DNA of 64,000 nt, taken from the NCBI GenBank assembly GCA_021234155.1, contig JAJEKV010000001.1:1797927-1861926 (forward strand). Reading direction: 5' to 3'. Position numbers and translations under genes: made by a program. Below are positions 1-11,117 of the stretch, in pieces. Position 1 is the first letter of the stretch. Every line of letters starts with the position of its first letter. This DNA comes from Isoetes taiwanensis (lineage: Eukaryota > Streptophyta > Lycopodiopsida > Isoetales > Isoetaceae). The notes under the pieces are model-generated. The model did no database searches, was not told the DNA's origin, and saw only the letters and a list, made by a program, of their open reading frames with translations.

Positions 1-85
1 CTGAGTTTTCTTTCAATGAATTCTCATGTGTCTCTGTTATCACATGGATCAACAAGATATCTATTATAATATGAACATGACTTCT

Positions 86-1363
86 TCACTCTCCCTTCAT
101 ATTATAATCCTTGCAGCTTATTAGATCTCTTAATTGAATGAACTTAATATCGGCCAAGGGCTTTGTAAGAATATCTGCTAGCTGCTGATTTGTATGAACA
201 TACTGTACCAAGATGATCTTCCTGCTCACCAAATCTCTAATAAAATGCATTTCAAAGTTCAATGTGCTTAGTCCTTTCATGCAAGATGGGATTTTTCGTC
301 ATGGCTATACAACTAGTACTGTCTGACAGCAGAATGATTGGGTCCTTTTGACACATTCCCAGTTCATTTAATAACCTTCTGCTCCATACTATTTCCTTAG
401 CCGCAAGCGTTGTAGCTGAGTATTCTGCCTCTGCAGATGCGAGAGCTATTGCATTTTATTTTTTACATTTCCAGGATATTGGTCCTCCTCCCAACATCAA
501 GATGAATCCCGAGATAGATTTCCTTTCATCTAGATCACCACCCCAGTCCGAGTCACAGTAGGAATACAATTCAAGATTGTTTGAATTGAACATAATTCCA
601 TGATTCATAGTTCCCTTGAGGTACCTTAACACTCGTTTAGCAGCCTGCCAGTGCATTACCCCAAATTGATTACAATATCTACTTAAGATGTTCACTGCAT
701 AAGATATATCTGGCCTCGTACAGTTGGCTAGATATAACAGACACCCAATCAATTCCATGTAAGGTAGCTCTTGAGCTGCAAGTAACTCTTTTTCAGTTTG
801 AGGACATTGTTTCTTAGACAATTTATTTCCAGGAATCATTGGAGTTTTAACTGTCTTACAGTCCTCCATGTTAAACCTCCTTAAAACGCCTGCCACATTC
901 TGACCTTGTGAAAGAGTCAAGATTTTTTTGTCTCTATTTCTAAAAACCTCAATTCCAAGAAATTTCTTGAGCTCCCCCAAATCAGTCATCTTGAAAGCAG
1001 AAATCATTACCTTCTTTGAACAGATGTATATTACCATCATCCTTAAGTTTGGCAAATCCTTGTTCCTTGAGAAATGTGTCCATGCATAAATACCACTGTC
1101 TAGGTGACTGTTTCAAACCATAAACAGCCCTTTTTAGTTTCCAGACCTTATCTCTCCCTTGCTCAAATCCAGGAGGTTGTTTCATATAGATATCCTCTTC
1201 CAAGTTTGCATTCAGGAAGGCCGTGGAAACATCCATATGATGTACTTCCAGGTCCTTAGCATTTGCCATAGCCAAAAGCATCATGATACTAGCCATTTTC
1301 ACTATAGGCGAGAAAGTATCTTCATAATCTATTCCTTGTTTCTGTGTGTAGCCCTGTACAGTG
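86..1363 (-). mobile_element. Ty1/Copia pol remnant (RT and RNase H)
   Basis: Minus-strand remnant of a Copia-type LTR retrotransposon. The higher-coordinate part reads as the Copia reverse transcriptase, with the family phrases YEDTFSPIVK, MDVSTAFLN and AVYGLKQSPRQW. The middle part carries the RT tail (FKMTDLGELKKFLGIEV) and the start of RNase H (YCDSDWGGDLDERKSISG). The lowest-coordinate part is the RNase H end, with QLADILTKPL. No LTR, gag or integrase is visible, so this is a 3' pol piece. It is broken, with several interruptions. The family call is secure from the order and spelling of these motifs; age is not measurable without a second LTR. Confidence 0.9.
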
Positions 1364-1533
1364 TTTTGGTCAATACCAAATGAATAGTGCATTAACCAAA
1401 ATTGCTACAGTAACATGGGGATACTTTAAATGGTTGTGTCTTGCAAATTAGGCACTGATATGTGCACCTAGAAATCTGTTTACAGTGTAACAGTATTTTG
1501 GTCAATGCCAAATGAATAGTGCATTGACCAAAA
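1364..1533. repeat. Pair of hairpin-forming direct repeats
   Basis: Two near-identical 38-base segments at 1364-1401 and 1496-1533, 132 bases apart, each fold on themselves. The second has perfect 12-base arms (TTTTGGTCAATG and its complement); the first differs by substitutions in the arms. A few bases upstream (acagt) are shared too. They lie between the Copia remnant and Harbinger copy 1 and could be ends of a small inverted-repeat element. From 1534 to 1799 there is only AT-rich DNA holding a second imperfect repeat pair, near 1570-1600 and 1713-1743. Confidence 0.6.
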
Positions 1534-1799
1534 ACTGAAGCACGATCATTTTGGATTACAACCTAAAATATTTATTGATATTTGCAGATCACAATCTGTT
1601 TGCATTCCTGTTGATAGTACTGAATGAAAACAGCAAAAATCAAATGAATAAGATATACTAAATTGACATTTACACATTACAATCTTAAATGACAATCTCA
1701 AACAATTTTTATTGATGTCTGTAGGTACAAAGCTGTTTACATATGCTGCTCATACAATTGTATGAATAACAACAAATCAATCAAATGAATGTGACCAAC

Positions 1800-3143
1800 T
1801 CAATCGAGATTAACACATTCCAAATTTTGGAAAATAACATGCCTAATTTGATCACCTTCTTTCTTATTGTTCATTAACTCAGTCTTGTAGTTATTGTTGT
1901 CAGGCAGATCTGGATAAAATGGTAAGTACTCAAGTTCAAGTTCCTGCATGATACAGAAATTCCACAAAACACATGAAGCATGGATAATTTTGGCTGTTCT
2001 ACCAACAAGAATTGGCAAAGGTTTCAGAATTCTAAACTTCTCTTTCACTATACCAAAGCCATTTTCCACACAAACTCTACCTCTGCAAATTCTCTTATCG
2101 AATCTGCCATAGGCATCTTTGCCATCTGGAAAGACTTTGAGAAGAAATCATCGACTAGGATATGTTGAATCCCTGAGCAACATTGGTGGAATTGCGACAG
2201 TAATATCTTGATATGTCATTTGCCCTTTACTAATTTTTTTACCACTCATTTGAGCTATTGGACCGTGCAAAATTTGTCTGGCAGCTAGCCTCTTATACAA
2301 CAAACTCTTCTTAAACTGGTTTGCATCATGAACAGAGCCAGTCTTGTTGACACAAACATTTATGAACAACCTTGAGTGAGTAACCACACCTTGCATTAGG
2401 CATGAATGCCTCTTATGCCTCGAGTAATAATCATCACCCTTGTCCTTCCTCCATGGTTTTCTGTATAAATACACATGAGAACCATCAATTGCTCCAAAGA
2501 GATTAGGTATACCCGTAGCACCTTCAAATTCCTTGTTTATATATAACAATCTTTGCCTTGTTGGTAAGGCAATGAACCTCTTGTAAAGCATGGTCTTAGA
2601 AGCCAAGACAAGAGTTATTTTCTTTGTGTTTTTCTGTACAATAACTTTACCAACATAAAATCTTTGACCTACATGTAAAGGCTTCTCACCATGTGCTAAA
2701 AAATATAAACCCATAGCCATTGCTTTTCTGGGATCAATAGGGGGGTCTAGCCTTGATTTCTGATCTGATTAGGTAAGGGACAATAAGCCCAACTAGAGTC
2801 TCGAATGCACCCCTCTTCATCCGATAGAACTGGTGCCACATATCATCCTCAAATGAGGGAAGGCAGTTCCAAGCATGATTATCAATGTTGTCCCATTGTG
2901 TTGTCTGCCTTGAACAAACCCAAAATCTCCTGTGAGGCCTCTTTAGTCTGGAGGAAGCCGCCAGCAGCAAGGTGGAAGGTTATAGTTTATGTTGTCTTCT
3001 ACCTCTCCATCCTGTTCTAAAAAATCCATTGGGTCTGCTTGTTCAATCTCTTGTATCAAATGAAGACAATAGCTTTGGAAGGTTAATCCAAGGGGAATAG
3101 CCCTCAGAAGTATAGCAATCACGCTGAGAATTACCGGATCCAT
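1800..3143 (-). pseudogene. PIF/Harbinger transposase, copy 1
   Basis: DDE transposase of the PIF/Harbinger (HARBI1-like) superfamily, in three reading-frame blocks on the minus strand. The start is at 3143 (MDPVILS). Block 2734-2970 holds the N-terminal DNA-binding part with DDMWHQFYRMKRGAFETL. Block 2148-2720 holds the catalytic core: first Asp in GAIDGSH, second in GSVHDAN, and the LLRDSTYP segment where relatives read LLGDSAY (Gly to Arg). Block 1800-2069 holds the VENGFGIVKEKF segment with the catalytic Glu. The blocks are out of frame with each other, so this copy is inactive. It pairs with the MYB-like ORF at 3961-4965 on the other strand, the usual two-gene content of this superfamily. 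Copy 2 at 15518-16880 is a close relative. Confidence 0.88.
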
Positions 3144-3430
3144 TGAAAAATTATAGCTAAGGCCGAAAAAATCAGATTCTAAGATCGGGAATGAGGGAAA
3201 ATGAGGTCTGCGTTCAAAATATGGGATTCAAGAAACTAAAAAACAGAAATATAGAGGTGCAAAAAAATTCGGTGGAGCAGGGCCAAAAATCCGGTCGAAG
3301 AGGGCCTAACAGACCCATTAGGGAACAAGAGACATTTGTCTCTCGTTCATCTCTCGACGAATACGGTATAAAAATCGTCTCTCCTCGTAGATGCGAGAGA
3401 ATAAAAAAAAATAATGCATGTGGCGGGGGG

Positions 3431-3433
<3 letters not shown>

Positions 3434-3499
<66 letters not shown>
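3434..3499. repeat. (GA)n microsatellite inside Harbinger copy 1
   Basis: About 33 uninterrupted GA units between the transposase 5' side and the MYB-like ORF. The DNA on its left (about 3290-3430) resembles 16900-17028 beside Harbinger copy 2, which also leads into a (GA)n tract. The tract therefore seems to be an inherited part of this Harbinger family. Long apparent ORFs over it on both strands are repeat artefacts. Confidence 0.95.
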
Positions 3500-3501
<2 letters not shown>

Positions 3502-3960
3502 TACATGCTGACTTAGAGAAGGTGAGAAAGAATCGAGAGAATCACGAGGTGAGAGATAATGAGAGATGGATGAGAGTGGAAAACCCAACTCTCATCTTGA
3601 GATGATTAAGCCCCTAACGGCCCGTTAGGGCGTTCCATTAACCACTAACTTAACAACCCCTAAAATTATGTCGCTTTGAATTTCATGGTGAAAACTTTTC
3701 TCATCGAAGTGCAGGGCCCATTTTCCCCTGTTTCTTGGTCTTCAATGCTTGGCGCAATTCCTTGAATTCCCCTAATTCTTCCATCCGCTATTGATTTCCG
3801 GTCTAGAGGTATTTCTCGGCCCTTTCAATCCTTATTAATTCATTTGAATTGATTTTACATTGTTCTATTATCAAATTCTGGCAGAGCGGTATTGTTTCTT
3901 GGCTGATTAGCTTGATTTCTATAGACTCCAATGTCTAAGGCAACTAGATGCGCTACGCCA
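3500..3960. other. Harbinger inter-ORF region with inverted repeat
   Basis: Non-coding stretch between the two divergent Harbinger ORFs. It holds a perfect inverted repeat at 3612-3630 (arms CCCTAACGG / CCGTTAGGG around one central C). A looser version of the same motif occurs at about 3303-3325 and at 16908-16925 beside copy 2. These could be terminal inverted repeats or transposase binding sites. No gene is visible. Confidence 0.5.
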
Positions 3961-4965
3961 TCAAGCGACAAACCCTTTGTGCCTCCTCGCATTGAGAAAA
4001 TGGCTCCAAGGAAGACCACGAAAGATGGCCGGGGCAGATTTCAATGAATGGATTTGGAGCAAATTCGAGCCAATTGTAACACAAAAGAGCCAAAGAAAAG
4101 GAGATGCTGGCGAGTTCTCAGTGAAATCAAGCACCTCGGTATTGTGAGTGATTCTTCTCAACCCGATAATTCAATGGCTCTTGTTGTTCAAGAAAAAAGA
4201 AAATCCCAAGCAAATTGACACAAAAGAATAGGAAGGCTCCGGTCAATGGGCCGGATCGAGGTGTTTCCACCTTCTGAATCTTCTCAATGAAATAAAACCG
4301 GTTGCTAATGGCGGTCGAATCTTTCTAATTCCGCAGGTGGAGAGAAATTCTTGTGAAATTACAGCCAATTGTTGATGGACTAGTAGAAGTTAGGCAACTG
4401 AAGAACAAATGGGATAAACTACAGGCAAAATTCAAGGATGAGAAAGAGGCTTCTAGTCAAACGGGTTCTGACCTTCAAAGTGGCGATGGTATGAAAGAAT
4501 GGAAGAAGTCAAATATGGGTGACATCGATAACCCCATTCTAGAAATTTGGTGATGATGGGGATTTCGGAAATGAAGCTTTTTGAGCGACGATTTGCACAC
4601 TCAACCGGCCGGTTTCTATGAGGCAGTTGGATCGATCTTTTGCTTTTGATGACCCTTTGAAATCTTGATAACATTCCCAATGTCAATGTCAACATAAATA
4701 ATTCAGGTAGCCCAAGAGTGCATGAAATGCCAAACAATTGAACTCCCATAGGTAACAACACAGATTCCTCCAGCCCTAGATCTGCAGCATGCAACCTGGA
4801 GTTTGTGTTAAACCAACTGGCAGAAAGAAGTCCAGATTGCAGATTGATGAAGACATTGTTGTTGGAATTTCGCAAATGGCAAGCACTTTTGGAGAAACAG
4901 AAGTGAAGAAATTGGATTTCATGAAGGAAGAATTTGCCAAACTGGCAGCCAAAAACAAAGAATAA
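3961..4965 (+). pseudogene. Harbinger MYB/SANT-like second ORF, decayed
   Basis: Plus-strand remnants of the MYB/trihelix-like protein that accompanies PIF/Harbinger transposases. Around 4353-4553 the reading VRQLKNKWDKLQAKFKDE matches the third-helix region of Myb/SANT-like domains. The tail in frame at 4801-4965 (KKSRLQIDEDIVVGISQM, then FGETEVKKLDFMKEEF, ending in TAA at 4963) matches the conserved C-terminal part of the same proteins. The segments lie in different frames with stops between them, so the gene is dead. In active elements this protein helps the transposase bind the element ends. Its place beyond the (GA)n tract, divergent from the transposase, supports a single transposon from about 1.7 to 5 kb. 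No flanking TSD was identified. Confidence 0.6.
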
Positions 4966-5171
4966 AGATATGATGTTCACTTTCCTATATTATGTTATAC
5001 CTTTCTTTTTGTTTCTTTTAGAACTGTCTCAAATTGGTTAACTGTCTTAATATTCAATGATTGGTACTTCAATCTAGGCATGTAGATATCGTAGCATATA
5101 TCATTAAATGCCAATCTTGTCAATTTGCCCCATTTAACGTCCCCTCTATCCACAACTCAATCGTGAAAGAA

Positions 5172-5297
5172 ATGGCACCAAAGCGTCCAAGATCTTCTTT
5201 GAGCCCTCCGACCTCCTCCTTTTCGTCTTTTTCTTCGGAAGAATACTCCAGAGAGGAGTATTCTTCCCCCATTGATACTTCTGAAGTCTCCCACGAG
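5172..5297 (+). pseudogene. Start of a Ser/Glu-rich ORF split by the LTR element
   Basis: An ATG at 5172 opens a 42-codon reading beginning MAPKRPRSSLSPP and rich in Ser, Glu and Tyr. It stays open to base 5297, exactly where the LTR element begins. Beyond the element, from 14527, the DNA continues in the same phase and the same composition (TSDSEENYYSEYSSW) to a TAG at 14584. This reading was therefore open before the insertion. The protein is not recognised. It could be a host gene or part of an older element. Confidence 0.4.
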
Positions 5298-5951
5298 TGA
5301 TATGGTGGTGTTCGGGGGAGCGGCTCAGGCACATCACAACCAGAATTAATATTTCATAAATTAGAAAATAACTTGTCAAGGGTCGTTTATAGAATTACAA
5401 TATTTAGGTCAAGGTAGGACATCCATACTTTAAAGTGTTGAATTAAATAATAATATTGAAACTATGGTTGATAACGGGTCGCGCAGCCGTTACACGAAAA
5501 TTGGTCGTGACTGTAATAGAGCCTAAGAAGGCTCCCGGAACCAAAGAAAAAGGGTCGATCAGGCCTTATAAAAGGTCGGAACCAGGCTATTAACAGCCGA
5601 ATCTCTGCTATTTGTGACTATCTGCCTTTTCTATAGATATTTTTGTCTGCAAAGAGTCATACCGGAAATAGGTAAATTCATGCTATAAATACAATTGTCT
5701 TTCTTATCCTGACAGGGGGTCATCGGTTGAGTTCTTAGCGCAGTCACCAGTCTGGTCTGTAGTCAAGAGTTGCTGAATTAGCTCTTAGGGTTAGAATTAT
5801 CAGTTGTGGTTGTGAAAGCAGGATAACAATTTCCTAGCTTGGAAAGCCTGAGCCCGGTTGGGTGGAGAGCACAGCCGTGAAGGCTGGAGATTGTAGTTCT
5901 AAGTTAGCTGTTTCTATTCTTGATTCTTGATAAAGTTTTGCAGTTGTATCA
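5298..5951 (+). repeat. 5' LTR of the gag-only element
   Basis: 654 bases from TGATATGGTGG to GTTGTATCA. It matches 11382-11488 plus about 13953-14521 nearly base for base. It contains the phrase GATAACGGGTC, also found in an older diverged copy near 6866, and a promoter-like CTATAAATAC at about 5692. Confidence 0.92.
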
Positions 5952-6347
5952 AATTTGGTATCAGAGCATCTTGATTCTGAAAGCCTCTGGACAATGTCTA
6001 CCAACTGCTTCGGCATACCTGATCAACAGTATAACCAGGCTATGAGCAATGCCAGCTACATAGCAGATCAAATGGCTATTCCTCCTCCTACGAATCCTGC
6101 AGATCGTCAAAAACAACTGGAATACCTGTGTTTGGCTTATAAATTTTTACATGAGCCTTCTGTGCAAACGAATGCACAACCTAATCCATCCAGCCTGCCT
6201 CCAGAATCTTCTTGTAAATGGTTAGAGAAAGTTGCAGGAATGCCTACCTTTTCCGGTGAAAAGAGAAACCCGCCTACTGTCTTTGGATTCCTCTCTAAAG
6301 CACAGTTTCATTATATATGGACTTTCTCTGAGTCCATATGCCTCTGA
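5952..6347 (+). mobile_element. Gag N-terminal part of the LTR element
   Basis: After the tRNA-Met-type primer site, a plus-strand reading (STNCFGIPDQQYNQAM onwards, then KWLEKVAGMPTFSG) resembles the gag start of the second Gypsy-type element at about 46130-46480, which reads KWLEKVDLPYFSG at the matching place. It ends where unrelated DNA begins. It is part of a broken element. Confidence 0.7.
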
Positions 6348-7495
6348 AATGATGGCTAATTTTTAGAATATTGCATTTTTTTTAATTATAACGATGAAAT
6401 ATTTTGAGAATCGTGCAGGTAGGTGAGCAGGCAGGCATTGTGTCAATTGGGACATGAAAGGAAAATCCAAGGCGGTGTTCTGAAAAAGCGCCCTCATAAC
6501 CGAAGATGTTGCTACCTAAGTCGATGTTGTGCAAATCTGGTTCTCCTAGATGATCTCAAGACACTCAAAATGGCGCCCAACTTCAAGGAACGTCTTCACT
6601 GAATAGATACGTGGATAACAATTAAGTCTCAAGTGTTAGGTTGCATTTCAGTCGATTGAGCTTCTCCATGTTCTTCACGAAGGAGTTGAGTAGCCTCTTT
6701 TATGTAGGTTCCATGTAACCTCTTTTATAACTTCCATCCTTTCTTTGAATTTTTTGTGGAGCGTAAGTGAGGCAGAACCCTCCTCCTCTAGCTCACATGG
6801 AGGTGACTCATGACCTAAAATTATACATAATGTTTGAAAACTTATGCCATTAAAATTGTTGTGTGGCTGATAACGGGTCATCGACCCTTTACACAGAAAA
6901 CGTATCAGAGCCAAAGAGCCAAGAACGGCTTACCGGATCTGAGGGCAAAGGCGGATTCGATCATATTACACGCCGAATCTATCTATTACTAGCCGATTCT
7001 ATCTCAGCACTGTGGTCTATGAGAATCCTGCACTATGGTTTATGAGAATCCGGAAGAATACGGCACTTAGAATCCTGTAAATCCCAACTAGGCATCCAGG
7101 CAAAATCCAGGCATGAGAATCTTTTGCAAATATGAGGCTGCCTGGTTATCTCTCAAATCTAGATCCTCAGTAAACTCGCTGATATAGTGGGTCTGACAGG
7201 CATCGATCTCAGGCGATAGCAGCAGCCATGGTCACATAAGTTAGTAAAGCTCTGGGTTTTCTAGCCGATAGCTTTAAACGGATTCTGTAGAAGCGGTAGA
7301 TTTGACTGCAGCGATTCTAGTTCATAGCAGAAGCTTGGTTGCAGTGAGCAGAAGATTTAGCAGAAGATTTAGCCAGACGTTGAAGCTTAGTTGTGGAGCA
7401 GAACGTGAAATTTGACTGGGCACTCATCCGATCCAAGTCCAGCTATATAAGTGAATAGATAAGCCAAAGAACTCTGCCTAACTAATTGGAAGTTA

Positions 7496-7781
7496 AAATT
7501 GGGCGACCGCCCAATTTAGCCTGCATAAATTCAAATATAAGCTCTGTTTCACAACCAAATTTAGCCTCAACAAATACAAAGTTTAAAGTTTAAGCTCTGT
7601 TTGATCATACTGGAAGAAGCTCACACACAACCGACTTGAGAGTTTAAATTCGGCAATCGCCCAATTTAGCCTCAACAAATTCAAAACATAAGCTCTATTT
7701 CATCATATTGGAAGACTTGCTGAGCAGATTGAAGACATCTAACAAAGCCCATGCAGTTTAAATTGGGCGATCGCCCAATTT
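7496..7781. repeat. Three copies of a 22-base palindrome with flanking repeat
   Basis: Palindromes at 7496-7517, 7646-7667 and 7760-7781 have the half-site AAATTGGGCGA. The third is perfect; the first differs at the centre and the second has two changes in one arm. Flanking words (TTTAGCCTCAACAAAT, AAGCTCTGTTT, TTGGAAGA) are shared between copies, so the unit is a longer degenerate tandem repeat carrying a palindrome. Confidence 0.8.
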
Positions 7782-8439
7782 AAGCCAGAAAAATCCAACT
7801 CTTACATCAGAAGCAAAGAAAAATCCAACTCTTACATAAAAGCAAGGCTACAGGGGAATCGAACCTCCAAGGCATGAGGCCCTGCTCCAGCCAAGCCCCA
7901 TTCATAAATAAATAACTTAGAAACAATCAAAACATGCAAGAACAGAATGTAAACTAAGAAGAAACAACAGGCAACAAGCATCCAGAATAGGGTAATGTGT
8001 AACATCTCAACTCCTGGATGTCCTTAAATCTGCAGGCAGTAGATTGAATCTGCAGGAGAAAGGCTCCGCTGCCGATCTTGCTATTCGATTGCAGAATGCC
8101 AGGTTTGCTGTTTTAGTTTTATAGCCCATTTAACCACAAAAAGGCCTAAAAAACCATTTGCCAATCTTATGAGAGAAGAAACAAATAGAAATAGAAAGAA
8201 GAGAACCTGCGAACTTCCTCCTCTGCCGTTTAAGAACAAGCTGGTCTTAGAATAGGAGGCGTTCGTCGGAGAGATAAGCGTCCCGTAATCGTCCATAAGG
8301 TAAATGGCCGTGAAAAGAAGAAAAAAAGGAGGCGGGAGACGAATAATAAATGGACACGTTACATACACCTCTTTCAAATTTAAAATTTAAATGTAGACGT
8401 GACATGACTTTAATATTTCACGTCCGCTGACACGTGTGT

Positions 8440-8545
8440 CAATTTTTAAAATTCAAAATTTGTCCCTCTTTCAAGTTCCCCCCTTTTCCACATCCGCCAA
8501 TTTTTAAAATTCAAAATTTGTCCCACTTTCAAGTTCTCCTTTTTT
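8440..8545. repeat. 58-bp tandem duplication
   Basis: Two head-to-tail copies with period 58 beginning CAATTTTTAAAATTCAAAA at 8440 and 8498. They diverge slightly in the pyrimidine-rich second half. Confidence 0.85.
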
Positions 8546-9196
8546 CACAATCTAAAGGTTCTCAAGCTCCCTCAACGTTCTGGGGCGCAGAGGAGCATCT
8601 GATCACTCTGGATCTAGCCGATATTATACAAGTAAGTCTATTTGGACGTTACGATAATGGTACATTTGTATATCATTGCAAGAATGTTCATTATAGAAGT
8701 GTTGCGGCATGCATTGCTACATTGGTGATGAGGTGTTGAGACACACCTCAAGCTTCAAAATGAGGTAGGAGCTTTTATTGTTGAAATCCCAAGGCTGGAA
8801 TGGTTTGAGTTAATATGTGCTAATGATGTTGTCATCAGTAAACTATTATGCTACTAGCTTGGCTCAAATGTGTTGGTTGTAAGTGAACAATATGGCTCAG
8901 CATGCTGAAGGCAACCATTTTGGTAGTTCAAATTTGTGCAGGGAGTTTGTAGGGGTCCAATATGTAGATGTGCGCCCAATTTGGTGAGCCCAAGCAGTGG
9001 GTGCTCAATTGGGTCTACCCAAATTGGCGAGCCTAATTTAACCAAAAAAAAAAAATGCCCTTAAATTGGGGTAGCCTAATTTGGGCCGACCAAATTGACC
9101 ACCCCCGCTACTTGGGGCAATTTGAGGGGCATTTTCTTTTTTGGCCCTTATATATCCATTTTTGATATATCTTTTGCTTTTTTGCAGATATGACGT

Positions 9197-9971
9197 ATGC
9201 GGAGATGGATGCCTAATTTTAAAAGGATTTCTCGCAAGGGCAATTCACAACCGCCTCAATTAGTCCCACCTGGCTCAATAGTGTTGAAAAGGTGTTTGAA
9301 GTCGATCATTACGACCTATGACCCGGTTTCTAAGATTGAACACCGGGTTCCATCGCCTAGCAATCTCAACTTTCATTCTTGGACTATTTCATTATATATG
9401 GACTACTACAATGCCAAAGCTATATGTGCCATCCAAGACCTCTGGTCCTAGACTGCATCGCGGGCACACTTTCATTGAAGTTGGCACTATCTATTGTTGG
9501 TATACCGGTGGGCTCGCTATAAGAATATGAATGTCCATATTTGGCGAGCCATATATGAAGGTCTTACTATGATATTTATTTTGCAACTGGACGATTCATT
9601 CCTACAAAACAGAAATAGGTATGTGATTTCGTATCTTTATATCTTTCAATAAACATGTGCGCATTTCTAATGATGATGAGAGGTTGATCGAGCACATTGG
9701 GCCTCTAGTTTCCGAGTTTAAGAATGGCCCGTCATGTACAACAAAGCATCAAGCCATCACCGCGAGGAACATTGGTCTATGGAAGGATAGACATATACCA
9801 AGATTCAATCCATTCAACGATTATGTTAACTGTTGGAAGAAAAGATGGAGGCCAATAACTGCTAGTGATCGCATTGAATTGGAGACAATCGACTTTGCTT
9901 GGGCTCCATCGAACAGGAAGAAGCTCCCCAACACTATCAAGATTTCAGTGCTTGTTGCTAGCCCTCGCTGA
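9197..9971 (+). other. Unrecognised plus-strand readings within the nested block
   Basis: Two open stretches, about 9197-9530 and 9657-9971, have protein-like composition; one reads FNPFNDYVNCWKKRWRP. They lie in different frames, with a further readable piece between them (NVHIWRAIYEGLTMIF near 9530-9590). The word pattern faintly suggests a plant-mobile-domain-like protein, but no motif is decisive. Probably the remnant of an inserted element. Confidence 0.25.
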
Positions 9972-10008
9972 TGATGCTTGTTAGGGTATCAAAAATTGTT
10001 ATTGAAGT

Positions 10009-10928
10009 ATGAATCCAAAAAATGGTCCACAAATTCAGGTTTTGTACAAAAATAATGAAATTGTGCATTCTACATGGGAAAGTTATTTTGAATTAGTAAA
10101 AGCTACAGGAAAAACAGAAGCTGCAAACCATGGACAAATATCTGACAGATATGGCAAGAACATGGTGGCAAGGAAGAAAAAGGATGGATCCAAAGATTTT
10201 GACATGGAAGAATTTCAAAGAAGCTTTTGAAGGTTACAATCTGGCAGCTAATTACCATAATGACGTCAAACGAGAATGGGATCTATTCAAGCAAGATGAC
10301 AATGAGTCAGTCTATCAGTACACATCGAAATTCCAGTACCTGTCCACTCAAATGGATGGGTTAACAGAGAAGGAGTTGTTACGAAAATATATAGCAGGAC
10401 TTAAAAATTCCTTGTATGCAGAATTATGCTTTATAGATCCTCAGACCTTGGAAGAAGCAACAAAGAAAGCTATAGCTGCGGAAAGGAAGTTAAATCCTGA
10501 TTTTATAAATTGTAGTATATGGGATGGATATCCCGAGGACAAAGGCAATGACAAGACGGCCAATGAAAAAGCAAACAATAGCAAGAGTTCTGATAGGGGG
10601 ATAAAGGTCTAGAACAAGTGCGGGCGATAATCAAGACCAAGCTCAGAAAACAAAGTGGGATAATCAGTCTGTCAGGGCTCCATTCAAGAAAAGTAGATGT
10701 TATTACTGCGGAGGACCACATCTTAAAGTAGACTGTCCGAAGTTGAATGCAAAAAGAGATCAAAATGAACGGGGCAATCGGGAAGATCGAAGGGAATCAG
10801 GCAGAGCTGAGTATAGACTAAATCCCCGTTCCAGCGGACCTTCGACCCAAATAACCAAGCTGGAAGAGCAACCGGCCGAGTCAAACGCTAAAACGAATAA
10901 ACAAGTAACTTTTGCCGACGAAGTGTAA
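10009..10928 (+). mobile_element. Gag C-terminal part with zinc knuckle
   Basis: Retrotransposon gag core (ARTWWQGRKR, FEGYNLAANYHNDVKREWD, KYIAGLKNSLYAEL) followed by a CCHC zinc knuckle, CYYCGGPHLKVDC, near 10700-10740. The reading ends at about 10928 with KQVTFADEV. No pol follows. The second Gypsy element in the window has a closely similar knuckle (CYICGGPHYQTNC) that does lead into protease. Part of a broken, gag-only element. Confidence 0.85.
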
Positions 10929-11117
10929 AAAGAAAGGGGGAAACTGCAAATTGTCTATTTGAAATAGGTTGTTAGGTAAATCTTTAAGTACAACAACTAT
11001 GTCTGCAGCATAGATGTTGGTTTCATTGTTTGTTGTTAAAGTATATAAGAAAAACTTTTTGGCCTTAAGGGCTGGATCAAATTTTTAGCCTAAAGGGCTG
11101 GACTTGAATATTTCTGA

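Larger units (their letters stand above)
6348..9196. other. Block of nested repeat debris inside the LTR element
   Basis: This block interrupts gag and has no recognisable gene. At about 6850-7060 it holds a diverged relative of the surrounding LTR (GATAACGGGTC, then a GAGCC..AAGA..GGCT..CCGG pattern and GCCGAATCT), apparently an older LTR fragment. Further on come the palindromic repeats at 7496-7781, a tandem duplication at 8440-8545 and AT-rich DNA. An 18-base exact repeat (TTTCATTATATATGGACT) sits near each side of the block, at 6306-6323 and 9387-9404. A reading at 8434-8739 is not recognised. Confidence 0.5.

Noticed and set aside
1159-1383. Plus ORF over the Copia remnant
   Set aside because: Antisense to a recognised RT reading.
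3191-3605. Long ORFs on both strands across the (GA)n tract
   Set aside because: They are Arg-Glu or Ser-Leu dipeptide runs forced by the microsatellite, with no coding signal outside it. The same applies to 16907-17176, 20211-20654 and 27147-27422.
7496-7781. Regularly spaced palindromes as a CRISPR array
   Set aside because: Only three units, spacers share sequence, and the context is plant nuclear DNA.
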